A DNA stretch of 64,000 bases, from NCBI RefSeq assembly GCF_002923755.1, contig NZ_PGFZ01000001.1, positions 867,100 to 931,099 on the forward strand, in the 5' to 3' direction. The notes beneath the pieces are model-generated. The model had not been told where the DNA came from and did no database searches. It worked only from the letters and a program-made list of their open reading frames with translations. Below, piece after piece: positions 17,551 through 26,433 of this stretch; the first letter of the stretch is position 1; each line of letters opens with the position of its first letter. Both the position numbers and the translations under genes were made by a program. Origin of the DNA: Methylovulum psychrotolerans (GTDB taxonomy: Bacteria; Pseudomonadota; Gammaproteobacteria; Methylococcales; Methylomonadaceae).

Positions 17551-17700
17551 ATACTCCAGTTCCGACCGGATACCTCAGAGAAATAGATAGCCCGTAAAAA
17601 TCCCCCTGACAGAGACCGCATGGGAATACACCCTCTGTGATGGGTAGCCAACTTGTAGGCTACCGATTTCCACCCCGTCCACCCTCACCCCCCACCCACT

Positions 17701-18579
17701 ATGGCCTGGCATCAACTCACCGTTATCACCCACGAACACCTAGCCCCTAAGCTTGCCGATTTTTTCGACCAGTTAGGCGCAGTGTCGGTCACTTATATGG
17801 ATGCCGAAGACGAGCCGGTTTACGAGCCGGCCATCGGTGAGACCAAAATCTGGACGCGCACCCAAGTGATCGCCCTATATGAGCTCGATGCCGAACCGGA
17901 ACAGTTAAAAGCGACCGCCTACCAGCAATTTTCGCCGCAAGACTTGTTCGATTGGCAATACGAAGAAATTGCCGACCAAGTCTGGGAACGGGCGTGGATG
18001 GAATTTTATCACCCGATGAAATTCGCCGACCGGCTTTGGGTCTGCCCGACAGGGCAAGAACAGCACGAACCCGGAACCGTCTGCCTGACCCTAGACCCCG
18101 GTTTGGCGTTTGGCACAGGCACGCACCCAACTACCGCATTATGCCTGGAATGGCTGGCCAGCCATGACCTGACGGGCAAAACCGTCATTGATTATGGCTG
18201 CGGTTCCGGCATTCTGGCGGTGGCGGCTGTGTTACTGGGCGCCAAACACGCTTACGCAGTCGACATTGACCCGCAAGCACTGACCGCAACCCAAGACAAT
18301 GCCGCAAAAAATAACGTCCAAGCGCAAATAAGCGGCTATCTGCCCGAACAGTTCACGCCTGTACTGGCCGATGTGGTGTTGGCCAATATCTTGGCCAAAC
18401 CGCTGATTGATCTGGCCACGCCTATTAGCGCTTTAGTGGCGGCGGGTGGGCAATTGGTCTTATCAGGGATTTTGCATGACCAAGGCGACGCGGTCATGGC
18501 GGCTTACCAACAGGCCATCGCCTTTAACCCGCCCCGGCAACAAGAGGACTGGCTAAGGCTGGACGGCGGCAAACGCTGA
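17701..18579 (+). CDS. prmA: Ribosomal protein L11 methyltransferase
   Basis: A 292-residue SAM methyltransferase that trimethylates L11. The N-terminal substrate-binding domain (MAWHQLTVIT...) leads to WVCPTG, then LDPGLAFGTGTHPTTALCLEWL, SAM motif VIDYGCGSGILAVAA and ADVVLANILAKPL. Normal length. It is followed after 9 bases by the zinc-ribbon/DUF3426 gene, a common pairing. Confidence 0.96.
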   Translation: MAWHQLTVITHEHLAPKLADFFDQLGAVSVTYMDAEDEPVYEPAIGETKIWTRTQVIALYELDAEPEQLKATAYQQFSPQDLFDWQYEEIADQVWERAWMEFYHPMKFADRLWVCPTGQEQHEPGTVCLTLDPGLAFGTGTHPTTALCLEWLASHDLTGKTVIDYGCGSGILAVAAVLLGAKHAYAVDIDPQALTATQDNAAKNNVQAQISGYLPEQFTPVLADVVLANILAKPLIDLATPISALVAAGGQLVLSGILHDQGDAVMAAYQQAIAFNPPRQQEDWLRLDGGKR

Positions 18580-18588
18580 CCTGCCGCG

Positions 18589-19263
18589 ATGTTTACCCGT
18601 TGCCCTAATTGCTTGGCAGAACAGACGCTGACGGTAGAACAATTGCGCATCACCCGCGCCATCACTTATTGCCCGCACTGCGCCAGCCATTTTGATGCCT
18701 TAGAACAATTAAGCGCGAGGGCAATGGCCGCGCCAGAGACGGAACCCGCACCGCCCCAAGAGCCGACATCGGCAACGGACACACCCAGCGTTTTGCCCTG
18801 GGAAAAACCGACCGCCATCGCCAGCCCGCACTGGCGGTCGGGTGTTTACGGAGGCGTACTGCTGCTCATCGGGCAACTGGGCTATTTTCACAGCCATGCC
18901 ATCAGCAATAATGCTACCGTACGCCGTTTATGCCAGCCCCTAAGATGCCCGCTACCGCCTTACCGTAACGCCGCCGAATTGGCGGTTATACACAATGTAC
19001 TGGAACCTTTGGCTAGCCACGGCTATTTGTTTAAAGCCCTAGTCAACAACCAAGCGGCTTTTTCCCAAGCTTACCCGACCATTGTCCTGACGCTGCAAGA
19101 TTATGGCGGCAACGCCGTCGCCCAGCGCCGCTTTAAACCCGAAGATTACCTGCTCAACCCACAAAACGCACTGATACGGCCCGATGCCACCGTGGAACTG
19201 AGCCTACATATCGCCCCGACCACCCAAACCGTGGGCGGCTATACATTTGATTTGACGTATTAA
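18589..19263 (+). CDS. Zinc-ribbon plus DUF3426 membrane protein
   Basis: A 224-residue protein. An N-terminal zinc ribbon (MFTRCPNCLAEQTL with YCPHCASHFD, two Cx2C pairs, residues 5-8 and 28-31) is followed by a Pro-rich linker, one membrane segment (about 84-99, VYGGVLLLIGQLGYF) and a C-terminal DUF3426 domain (about 105-222) on the far side. Function unknown in the family; usually next to prmA. Its TAA stop codon is the first three bases of the repeat element at 19261, so insertion of the element may have fixed or shortened the C-terminus. Confidence 0.8.
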   Translation: MFTRCPNCLAEQTLTVEQLRITRAITYCPHCASHFDALEQLSARAMAAPETEPAPPQEPTSATDTPSVLPWEKPTAIASPHWRSGVYGGVLLLIGQLGYFHSHAISNNATVRRLCQPLRCPLPPYRNAAELAVIHNVLEPLASHGYLFKALVNNQAAFSQAYPTIVLTLQDYGGNAVAQRRFKPEDYLLNPQNALIRPDATVELSLHIAPTTQTVGGYTFDLTY

Positions 19264-19584
19264 CTGATGTTACGCAGTAACATCTTTCTCCCGTTTGCCG
19301 CGCCGAGCATCGCAGGTTTTGTCGGGATCAGCCCGAAGGGGCGCGGCAGGGATGCCGCGCGTCGGCAGGTGGGCAGGAGCCCACTCTGCCGACCCCCGAC
19401 GACAAAACCGAGAAGCGCAGGATCAAGCGGCAACCGGGCCGCCTTTTCTTTGGATACTTTCTTTTGGCGGAGCAAAAGAAAGTATCTCGCCTTCGGGTGC
19501 GAGAACCCGATTAAAAAACCGTCGCGATAGCGACTCATTATTTGTTTTTTTAAATCGCAGAAAATGTCTGCGTAACATCAGTTA
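19261..19584. repeat. MITE-like structured repeat element, copy 2
   Basis: This 324-bp element has perfect 17-bp inverted ends: TAACTGATGTTACGCAG (19261-19277) and CTGCGTAACATCAGTTA (19568-19584). It shares the layout of copy 1 at 6911-7232: hairpin GATGTTAC-GCA-GTAACATC (19266-19284); GTCGGCAG+GTGGGC with GCCCAC+CTGCCGAC (19361-19393); and the perfect 14-bp stem 19453-19466 with 19473-19486. Several arm differences from copy 1 are paired and preserve base pairing. It contributes the stop of the upstream gene and ends 5 bases before the rlmI ATG. No transposase is encoded; short ORFs inside are artefacts. Confidence 0.85.
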
Positions 19585-19589
19585 TTAAT

Positions 19590-20786
19590 ATGGCACATCC
19601 TGTACTTTATCTAAAAAAACACGAAGACCAACGCCTGCGCAAAGGCCATTTATGGGTGTTCAGCAACGAAATCGACACCCAACGTTCGCCTTTAGAAGCA
19701 TTTACCCCTGGGGACTTGGCGCAAATCCACAGTGCCGACGGCAAAGCCATGGGTACGGCTTACGTCAACCCCAACACCCTGATCTGCGCCCGGCTGCTGT
19801 CGCGCAAAGCCAATCTGAAATGCGGGCAAAACTTTTTTAAAGACCGCCTCAGCACCGCCCTAGCATTACGCGAAAAAGCCTTTGCCCAACCCTATTATCG
19901 GCTAGTATTCGGCGAAAGCGACGGCTTGCCGGGTGTGGTCATCGACCGCTTCGGCAGCGTCTTTTCGGTACAAATCACCACCGCAGGTATCGAGCAACGT
20001 AAAACGGCCCTACTCGACGCACTGGTCGAACTGTTCACCCCAACCGCCATCGTCTTAAAAAACGACAACGGCCAACGCGAATTGGAAGGCTTGTCTTTGG
20101 AGTCGGAAATTGCCTACGGCGAGCTGCCGGACACCCTGACCATTGAAGAAAACGGCGCACACTTTAACATCAATATCGTTGATGGGCAGAAAACCGGCTG
20201 GTTTTACGACCACCGCAACAGCCGCGCCCAATTGGCAAGCATGGCGAAAGGCTTGCGCGTACTGGACTTATTCTCTTACACCGGGGCATGGGGCATTCCG
20301 GCGGCGCAAGCGGGCGCTGCCGAAGTGACTTGCGTCGATGCCTCGGAAGGTGCGTTGACACTGGCGGCAGAAAGTGCCAGACTCAACGGCGTGGCGAAAC
20401 GGATGCAGTTTGTGCGTAGCGACGTGTTTGAGTTTTTAAAGCAGGCACGGCTGGATAACGAACTCTACGACATTATCGTCCTTGACCCGCCCGCCCTAAT
20501 CAAACGCAAAAAAGATTTTAAACAAGGTTACGAAGCCTACCGCCGCCTCAACCATCTGGCCTTACAAGTGCTGGGAAAAAACGGCATACTCGTATCCGCC
20601 TCTTGCTCTTTCCACTTAAGCCGTGATAATTTGCAGGAAATTTTACGTTCATCGGGGCGGCATATCGACCGCCATCTGACCTTTTTCGCCAGCCTAGGTC
20701 AAGGTCCAGACCACCCGATTGATCCGGCCATACCCGAAACAGACTACCTAAAAACGTTTTTTTGTTCAGTATCATCCAGCTTGTAA
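19590..20786 (+). CDS. rlmI: 23S rRNA (cytosine-C5) methyltransferase, RlmI family
   Basis: A 398-residue class I SAM methyltransferase. An N-terminal PUA domain (about 1-75, KKHEDQRLRKGHLWVFSNEI) is followed by a beta-hairpin linker (GESDGLPGVVIDRFG) and the Rossmann core (QKTGWFYDHRNSRAQL, VLDLFSYTGAWGIPAAQAGA, VLDPPAL and the catalytic-Cys loop LVSASCSFHL). It modifies one cytosine of 23S rRNA (C1962 in E. coli). The ATG lies 5 bases past the repeat element, so no ribosome-binding site exists outside that element; translation signals must be supplied by the repeat. Confidence 0.92.
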   Translation: MAHPVLYLKKHEDQRLRKGHLWVFSNEIDTQRSPLEAFTPGDLAQIHSADGKAMGTAYVNPNTLICARLLSRKANLKCGQNFFKDRLSTALALREKAFAQPYYRLVFGESDGLPGVVIDRFGSVFSVQITTAGIEQRKTALLDALVELFTPTAIVLKNDNGQRELEGLSLESEIAYGELPDTLTIEENGAHFNINIVDGQKTGWFYDHRNSRAQLASMAKGLRVLDLFSYTGAWGIPAAQAGAAEVTCVDASEGALTLAAESARLNGVAKRMQFVRSDVFEFLKQARLDNELYDIIVLDPPALIKRKKDFKQGYEAYRRLNHLALQVLGKNGILVSASCSFHLSRDNLQEILRSSGRHIDRHLTFFASLGQGPDHPIDPAIPETDYLKTFFCSVSSSL

Positions 20787-20825
20787 AGCCATTAAAGCGT
20801 AAACGCATTGAGGCAACTTGCCACT

Positions 20826-21014
20826 ATGGAAACAGACCCTTGCGCCCTGTGCGGACAGCCCGTATACCTGAAAGGATTTACCCTAACCGATAGCAACGGT
20901 AACAAAAAATTTTGTTGCGGGGGCTGCCTAAGCCTATTCGGGCTTATGCACCCCGATAACGAAATCACAACTATAAAAAATGTAACCACGACTGATAATG
21001 AGGAGACACCCTAA
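20826..21014 (+). CDS. Small metal-binding protein (heavy-metal ATPase N-terminal domain type)
   Basis: A 62-residue protein, METDPCALCGQPVYLKGF followed by KKFCCGGCLSLFGLM. The Cx2C...CCGGC arrangement matches the putative metal-binding domain at the N-terminus of FixI/CopA-type P-type ATPases (PF12156), here free-standing. It likely binds zinc or copper. A TTG 18 bases upstream would add six residues; the ATG is preferred. Its TAA stop is immediately followed by the ATG of the next gene, so the two are translationally coupled. Confidence 0.7.
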   Translation: METDPCALCGQPVYLKGFTLTDSNGNKKFCCGGCLSLFGLMHPDNEITTIKNVTTTDNEETP

Positions 21015-21560
21015 ATGAAAGCTTGCGAATCCTGCGCCGGCCGCGTCGAAATCGGCAAACACCACGACAACATGCCCGTCTGGCAACGCGCCGTCGGCAT
21101 GGTACTGGTCTATCTGCCTATCCTGACCTTGCCGTTCGTCATCTTAAGCGCTTATCTGACCTATTACCACCTGCTGTTTATCGGCGCGAAAAACCTGAAA
21201 AAATGGTCTGACTTCATCCCCGACCGCGCCAGCCACCGCTACACCCTAAAAAACCAAATCACCATGAAACCATCGTTTCTCGGTAGCCTGTCACAATACC
21301 GGCTGTTCTGGATACTCAACTGCACCTGGTACTGCCCCTACAGCGTCGCCTTATTTGAATGGCACGCCTATATGGTGAAAATCGTCGAAAACTGGTGGTG
21401 CCCGTTCGGCCATGAGAAAAAAGACACTTACAGCAACGCCAAAATCGACCAATCTTTCTGGCATATCTACCCCGACGACAACGCCAAGCTGACCGACGAA
21501 GACCGCAACAACCCCATTTGGAACGATTCAGCCGACCACAACGGCCCAAGCAATCCGTAA
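21015..21560 (+). CDS. Membrane protein of unknown function, Cys- and Trp-rich
   Basis: A 181-residue protein I do not recognise. An N-terminal Cx2C (C4, C7: MKACESCAGRV) precedes one long or two short membrane segments (about 27-60, VGMVLVYLPILTLPFVILSAYLTYYHLLFI). An amphipathic region and aromatic, Cys-containing patches follow (ILNCTWYCPYSVALFEWHAY, ENWWCPFGHEKK, QSFWHIYP), and the tail is acidic (about 150-181). The Cys/His/Trp patterns suggest metal or heme binding at the membrane (inference). It starts directly after the stop of the small metal-binding protein, so the pair probably works together. Confidence 0.65.
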   Translation: MKACESCAGRVEIGKHHDNMPVWQRAVGMVLVYLPILTLPFVILSAYLTYYHLLFIGAKNLKKWSDFIPDRASHRYTLKNQITMKPSFLGSLSQYRLFWILNCTWYCPYSVALFEWHAYMVKIVENWWCPFGHEKKDTYSNAKIDQSFWHIYPDDNAKLTDEDRNNPIWNDSADHNGPSNP

Positions 21561-21604
21561 AACCGTTGGGATAAGGCAAAACCAGCCTGCCCTAAGCGTT
21601 TAAA

Positions 21605-21650
21605 ATCCCCCCGGCTTCCACTGCTAAAAAGCGGTGCAAGCCGGGGGGAT
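21605..21650. repeat. Long GC-rich hairpin
   Basis: A perfect 13-bp stem ATCCCCCCGGCTT/AAGCCGGGGGGAT (21605-21617 with 21638-21650) continues after one C-C mismatch into six further pairs (one G-T) and a 6-nt TAAAAA loop. It lies 44 bases past the unknown membrane gene. No T run follows, so it could protect the mRNA 3' end or act as a Rho-independent terminator without a good tract. Confidence 0.6.
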
Positions 21651-21804
21651 AAGGCCGTTAAGCCAATATAAACGCACCATTCACGCCCAACCCCGCCATC
21701 TAATTACACCCTATCCGCCTAGCCCGTCATAATTGCTGAATCCTTCGGCGTTTTAAGCTATGATACGCGCCCTTCCACCGTATTACCCACAGCTATAAAC
21801 CGCC

Positions 21805-22785
21805 ATGCACATAGGCCCTTACCCGCTTACCAGCCCCGTGATCCTCGCCCCCATGGCAGGCATCACCGACCGCCCGTTCCGCAATCTATGCAGGGACTGG
21901 GGCGCAGGACTTGCCGTCTCGGAAATGGTCGCCTCCAACCCCGCCTTGCGCCACCACCAACGCACCGTCCTAAAAGCCGACCAACGCGGTGAAAACGGAA
22001 TACGCTCAGTGCAGATTCTAGGAACCAACCCACAAGACATGGCCGATGCCGCCCGCTTTAACGCCGAACGCGGCGCTGACATCATCGACATTAATATGGG
22101 CTGCCCCGCTAAAAAAGTCTGTTCGGTTGCCGCAGGTTCTGCCTTGCTAAAAAATGAAGAACTGGTAAAACAAATCCTCAACGCCGTCGTGTCGGCCGTC
22201 ACCATCCCCGTCACCCTAAAAATCCGCACGGGCTGGGACTTACAAAACCGCAACGCCTTGGCCATCGCCCAGATCGCCGAAAACGCCGGCATAGCCGCCC
22301 TCACCCTACATGGGCGCACGCGTGCCTGTAAATTTGCCGGAACCGCCGAATATGAGACCATACGCCAAGTCAAACAGGCCATACGCATACCCGTTATAGC
22401 CAATGGCGACATCGACTCGCCGGAAAAAGCCCGCCAAGTATTGGCCAGTACTGGCGCGGATGCCGTTATGATAGGCCGCGCCGCCCAAGGTAACCCGTGG
22501 ATTTTTGCCCAAACCAGCCATTTCCTCACCACCGGCACATACTTGCCCAAACCGAGCCTAGCTTGTATCCAGCAAACCCTTATCGGGCATATAGAAGCGT
22601 TGTACCGCTTCTATGGGGATAACAGTGGTGTTAGAATAGCCCGCAAACATATCGCATGGTACTGCCAGGCACTAGGCCTATCTGGGGACACCCGCACCGC
22701 CATCAATCAGGCGCAACTGCCCGCCGAACAAATCGCGCAAATCAACGCCTTTTTTCATTATCTGACTAACGCCCGTGCCGCATAA
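21805..22785 (+). CDS. dusB: tRNA-dihydrouridine synthase B
   Basis: A 326-residue FMN-dependent TIM-barrel enzyme that reduces uridine in the tRNA D-loop. Motifs: LAPMAGITDRPFRNLCRDWGA, INMGCPAKKVC (catalytic Cys), LTLHGRTRACKFAGTAEY, IANGDIDSPEKA and GRAAQGNPWIF. It overlaps fis at the end, the conserved dusB-fis operon of gammaproteobacteria. TATGAT at 21759-21764 may be a -10 box but no good -35 matches. Confidence 0.97.
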   Translation: MHIGPYPLTSPVILAPMAGITDRPFRNLCRDWGAGLAVSEMVASNPALRHHQRTVLKADQRGENGIRSVQILGTNPQDMADAARFNAERGADIIDINMGCPAKKVCSVAAGSALLKNEELVKQILNAVVSAVTIPVTLKIRTGWDLQNRNALAIAQIAENAGIAALTLHGRTRACKFAGTAEYETIRQVKQAIRIPVIANGDIDSPEKARQVLASTGADAVMIGRAAQGNPWIFAQTSHFLTTGTYLPKPSLACIQQTLIGHIEALYRFYGDNSGVRIARKHIAWYCQALGLSGDTRTAINQAQLPAEQIAQINAFFHYLTNARAA

Positions 22786-22786
22786 T

Positions 22787-23065
22787 ATGGAAGCATTTAA
22801 ACAGCCTGCCGGATCCATCAACACCGACAACATTACGCCCGTACCCTTATCAGCTTATGTGACCCAAACCTTGGAGCTGTATTTTGCCCAACTCAAAGAC
22901 CATGATGCCGTTAACCTGCATACCATGGTCATGGGTGAAGTGGAAAAACCCTTGCTGGAGGCAGCTCTCGCCCATGCCGGACACAACCAAACTAAAGCCG
23001 CGAAAATACTCGGTTTAAGCCGCAGCACCCTGCGCAAAAAACTGGAACATTACGGCATTTCCTAA
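22787..23065 (+). CDS. fis: DNA-binding protein Fis
   Basis: A 92-residue nucleoid protein that bends DNA and activates rRNA promoters. The C-terminal helix-turn-helix is clear (NQTKAAKILGLSRSTLRKKLEHYGIS) and the dimer core precedes it (EVEKPLLEAALAHAGH). The ATG at 22787 starts 1 base after the dusB stop; a GTG at 22775 overlapping dusB would give 96 residues, and either is plausible. Confidence 0.96.
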   Translation: MEAFKQPAGSINTDNITPVPLSAYVTQTLELYFAQLKDHDAVNLHTMVMGEVEKPLLEAALAHAGHNQTKAAKILGLSRSTLRKKLEHYGIS

Positions 23066-23330
23066 ACCGCACTTGCCAGCACCGCCCCACTGCCCTTAAG
23101 ATAAGGACACTGGCGGCAACCCTACGCGCAACTGCGGCGGCAGTAACCGGAAGCAGCTATTACGCTTTGCCAAACGCCCACCCGCTTTCTTATAACTATC
23201 CCTACAGCGGCAAAGGCTTAACGCCTTTTATATTCCGCCACCCAGCCACCCACGGACACGATCAAAACAAAGGCGGTGCGCCGCCCCTAACCAGCAACTC
23301 ACTTAAGCAAGCGACAGCAGAGGAAAAGCG

Positions 23331-24428
23331 ATGAAAATTGGTGTCCCCAAAGAAATCAAAAATCAAGAAGGCAGAGTGGCGATCAGTCCGGCAGGCGTAC
23401 AAAGCTTATGCGCCCAAGGCCATATCTTACTGGTCGAACAGGATGCGGGCCTGCACTCAGGATTCAGCAATAGCCAATATCAACAGGCCGGAGCGCAGTT
23501 AGTGAGCGCCGCCGAAGCTTGGGCTACCGAACTGGTGGTGAAAGTGAAGGAGCCTATGGCCTGCGAATATCCTTATCTGGACAAGCAACGGGTGTTTACC
23601 TTTTTTCATTTGGCGGGGGTAGACCCTCGGCTGACCGAAGAACTGCTCAGCAAAGGCACTACCGCCATTGCCTACGAAACGCTAGAAGACAGTGCTGGAC
23701 GCTTGCCTATCCTAGCCCCTATGAGCGCGGTGGCGGGCAATATGGCCGCTTTAATGGGTAGCTATTACCTGGCTCAATTTAACGGCGGCAAGGGCGTACA
23801 ACTTGGCAAGGTGCTAGGTAAACGCCACGGCAAGGTGGTCGTCATTGGTGATGGCGTGGTCGGACAACATGCCGCCCAAACCGCCTACGGCATGGGGGCG
23901 CAAGTCTGGGTGGCGGGGATAGACACCGCTTTTATGGCCAAGGTCAAAGCCACCGTCTTACCGGAGGCCGAATTTTTCCTCTCCAGCCCGGCGGTGCTCG
24001 CCCAACACCTTAGCGATGCCGATTTGGTTATCGGCGCGGTTTTATGCCGGGGAGCCAATGCCCCTAAAGTCATCAGCGAGGCGATGGTAAAAGCCATGCA
24101 GCCCGGTTCGGTGCTGGTCGATGTCAGCATCGACCAAGGTGGCTGTATCGAAACCTCCAGACCGACCACCCACTCCGAGCCGGTCTTTATTAAGCACGGC
24201 GTTATCCATTACTGCGTCACCAATATGCCGGGTGCCTATCCGCAAACCTCAACGCTCGCGCTGATGGATGCCACCTTGCCCTACATCCAGAAAATTGCCA
24301 ACATCGCCGACACCGCAGCCTTACTGGCCGACCCCGCCCTCGCCAAGGCCATCAATGTCCACAACGGCAAAATCACCTGCCAAGCCGTCGCCGAGGCCTT
24401 AGGGATGCTGGCTTATTACCAGGGCTAA
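23331..24428 (+). CDS. ald: Alanine dehydrogenase
   Basis: A 365-residue NAD-dependent enzyme interconverting L-alanine and pyruvate plus ammonia. Motifs: MKIGVPKEIKNQEGRVAISPAGV, VKVKEPMACEY, VFTFFHLAGV (active-site His), and the Rossmann segment VVVIGDGVVGQHAAQTAYGMGA; C-terminal TNMPGAYPQTSTLAL. A role in ammonia assimilation or alanine catabolism is expected. AGAGGAAAAGCG precedes the ATG. Monocistronic. Confidence 0.95.
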   Translation: MKIGVPKEIKNQEGRVAISPAGVQSLCAQGHILLVEQDAGLHSGFSNSQYQQAGAQLVSAAEAWATELVVKVKEPMACEYPYLDKQRVFTFFHLAGVDPRLTEELLSKGTTAIAYETLEDSAGRLPILAPMSAVAGNMAALMGSYYLAQFNGGKGVQLGKVLGKRHGKVVVIGDGVVGQHAAQTAYGMGAQVWVAGIDTAFMAKVKATVLPEAEFFLSSPAVLAQHLSDADLVIGAVLCRGANAPKVISEAMVKAMQPGSVLVDVSIDQGGCIETSRPTTHSEPVFIKHGVIHYCVTNMPGAYPQTSTLALMDATLPYIQKIANIADTAALLADPALAKAINVHNGKITCQAVAEALGMLAYYQG

Positions 24429-24538
24429 AACAACGGGAGCGCGGGCATCTTGCCCGCCCTTGATGCCCACGCCACAAGAGGAGGAAACCGCCTCACAAAG
24501 ACTTGCCGAAGTTATTTTATATAAAAGTGGCCGTTGTT

Positions 24539-25141
24539 ATGATTAAAAAAATATACATATTGCTTATTGTTTTTTTTACATTCTTTAATTTTGCATACGC
24601 GACATCAAATATACGGAACGAAACTATTATTAAAAACAATGTTTGTGAAGTAAAAGCCTTTGATTCGGATTCTGATAAATTAGGGATATTAAAATTGAAT
24701 ATGAAAGTTAAAAAACATAATTCTGGCGCAATATATGCTGTAGATTTTGAATTATTCAATGATACTAATCGAAATTTGAAGATAACAAGTTTTTCTGCTA
24801 CGAATGAAATGTTTAGAACCCATATTACTGTTCAGCATCAACAAGTATCGAAAGCTTATAAAAGCTATGCCATTGATGGCAAAAAAACAGCAAATATGTG
24901 TGATATTTTTCTAAAGCCTGGAGAAAAAATAAAGCGGAATTTAAGCATAGATAGCGTACTAAAAAACAGCCTCATAGAAAATAAATTATTACAAAACAAT
25001 ACAGAAGGTGATTTATTGGTTATTTTTAGTTTTGTATATTATGTAAATTCTAATGAATGCGATACAAAGGGTAAACTTACATCAATGTATTTAGGACAAA
25101 CAGAAATTTTTTCTTTAGAGTCATATTTGCAAGAAAAGTAA
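24539..25141 (+). CDS. AT-rich secreted orphan protein
   Basis: A 200-residue protein I do not recognise. Signal peptide about 1-20 (MIKKIYILLIVFFTFFNFAYA), then a basic, Asn/Lys-rich body with two-layer sheet character (KLNMKVKKHNSGAIYAVDFELFNDTN, KITSFSATNEMF). Cys pairs C32/C118/C180-like positions could form disulfides. Base composition is far more AT-rich (by eye about 30% GC) than all neighbours, and codon use (AAA, AAT, ATA) differs accordingly, suggesting recent transfer. The ATG at 24539 starts the signal peptide; a reading 12 codons longer is rejected. A terminator-like hairpin follows. Confidence 0.7.
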   Translation: MIKKIYILLIVFFTFFNFAYATSNIRNETIIKNNVCEVKAFDSDSDKLGILKLNMKVKKHNSGAIYAVDFELFNDTNRNLKITSFSATNEMFRTHITVQHQQVSKAYKSYAIDGKKTANMCDIFLKPGEKIKRNLSIDSVLKNSLIENKLLQNNTEGDLLVIFSFVYYVNSNECDTKGKLTSMYLGQTEIFSLESYLQEK

Positions 25142-25163
25142 GCCGAGCGAATCCATGCCTATT

Positions 25164-25216
25164 TCTGATTGTACCGGATTATTGGAGGTGTTCAAAAACC
25201 GATACAATCAGATTTT
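25164..25216 (+). terminator. Terminator of the AT-rich gene
   Basis: Stem TCTGATTGTA/TACAATCAGA (25164-25173 with 25203-25212) extends after one mismatch by CGG/CCG, then TTTTAT follows on the plus strand. It lies 22 bases past the stop of the AT-rich gene. The 21-nt loop is longer than ideal. Confidence 0.6.
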
Positions 25217-25287
25217 ATAGATAACGTCACTAATTAAGATACAGACCAATCTGGTTTCAAGGCCAACTTCTTAGCCTATGCCTTTAA

Positions 25288-26433
25288 TTATGTCGCTAGC
25301 TTAACGGTTGACTCTATATAAGGCCCCCCATCCGGCCAAATAACCACTACCGTCCGCAACCTATTTTTGCCAAAACAGGACATCCGGTCAAAATCCTCAC
25401 GCGTAATGGGAATAAATTGGCAGTCAATTTCGGTTTGCCGCCCGTCGTCGGGGTCGGAATCGTGCATATACAGGCAATCGTCATCAAAACCGCTCATGAC
25501 CAGCCAATGCGGGGCTTTTTTGCGGTCCATCAAAAAGGTGCTGATCAAGATTAACGGTATCGCCCCGGCCTGAAATACCCTAATCAGTTCATTCTGAGTG
25601 ATATTGGCGTAATGGATAGGGATACCCTGTCCGGCGGCCTCACGTTTAAAGCAGGTGTCGACCAACTCAACCAGCTGTTTTTTTGCCTCATTGCGGACAC
25701 CGTCAATAAAAAGCGGCCCGGTTTGGTTAATCCACACTTCAACCGCAAAATGCCGCCGCTTTGCCGCCAAAGCCAAACCAATCGGATGGCAACCGCCATG
25801 ACCTGAGGTCATATAAATGGTCGTGGCTTCACGCCATAAACTGATCTCTTCCTCGCGTGACGGCAAATAGCTTTTATCCAGCCCGTGCATCGCCATCATT
25901 AACGCCGCCGGCCCACAAGTAAACGGCGTGGTTTGCCTCAGCCAATGGACGGTACGGTGCTGTAAGGTGTCGCCATAACGGCGGATACGTTTCTGGTAAC
26001 GCAAAGCATCCTTATGGTCTTGGTAGTAATCCCGGTAGATGCCAAATTTTTGGAACCCCAATGTTTCGTAGAGCTTGATGGCCGCCAGATTATCGGCGCT
26101 GACTTCCAAACGTAAATACAGCCTGCCATTATCACGCGCGGCCTGCTCCCCGGCTAACATCAACGCCTTGGCAATCCCCAACCCCCGATGCGGGGCGGCG
26201 ACCGCAATAGAATAAATGCGGGCAAGACGGGTCCCCGGATGCTGAATTATAAGGATATACCCCGCCAAGCTACTGCCGACCTCCGCCACCAGCAAGACCC
26301 GCTGGTCGGTGCTGAGCCAATGGCGGAAACTGCGGCGGCTTAACCGGTCTGTGGTAAAGCTGGCATTTTCCAGCCTGACCAGTTCTTCCAGATCATCGGG
26401 CAAGGCGGCGCGGATCACGGCGGCCAAGTTCAT
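25288..26433 (-). CDS. GNAT acetyltransferase fused to C39-like peptidase
   Basis: A 381-residue two-domain cytoplasmic protein. Residues 1-150 are a RimI-like GNAT acetyltransferase (acetyl-CoA loop around 73-92: IYSIAVAAPHRGLGIAKALM). Residues about 160-370 are a papain-fold C39-like peptidase with likely catalytic Cys173 (QTTPFTCGPAALMMAM), His309 (KAPHWLVMSGF) and Asp325 (YMHDSDPDDG). Fusions of this type occur with RLAN/RimK-like ATP-grasp ligases, and such a ligase is divergently encoded here at 27785. The ATG at 26433 overlaps the upstream stop as ATGA; 20 in-frame residues before it are dropped. Predicted role: acetylating or trimming a small peptide made by the ligase (inference). 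Confidence 0.85.
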   Translation of the reverse strand: MNLAAVIRAALPDDLEELVRLENASFTTDRLSRRSFRHWLSTDQRVLLVAEVGSSLAGYILIIQHPGTRLARIYSIAVAAPHRGLGIAKALMLAGEQAARDNGRLYLRLEVSADNLAAIKLYETLGFQKFGIYRDYYQDHKDALRYQKRIRRYGDTLQHRTVHWLRQTTPFTCGPAALMMAMHGLDKSYLPSREEEISLWREATTIYMTSGHGGCHPIGLALAAKRRHFAVEVWINQTGPLFIDGVRNEAKKQLVELVDTCFKREAAGQGIPIHYANITQNELIRVFQAGAIPLILISTFLMDRKKAPHWLVMSGFDDDCLYMHDSDPDDGRQTEIDCQFIPITREDFDRMSCFGKNRLRTVVVIWPDGGPYIESTVKLAT

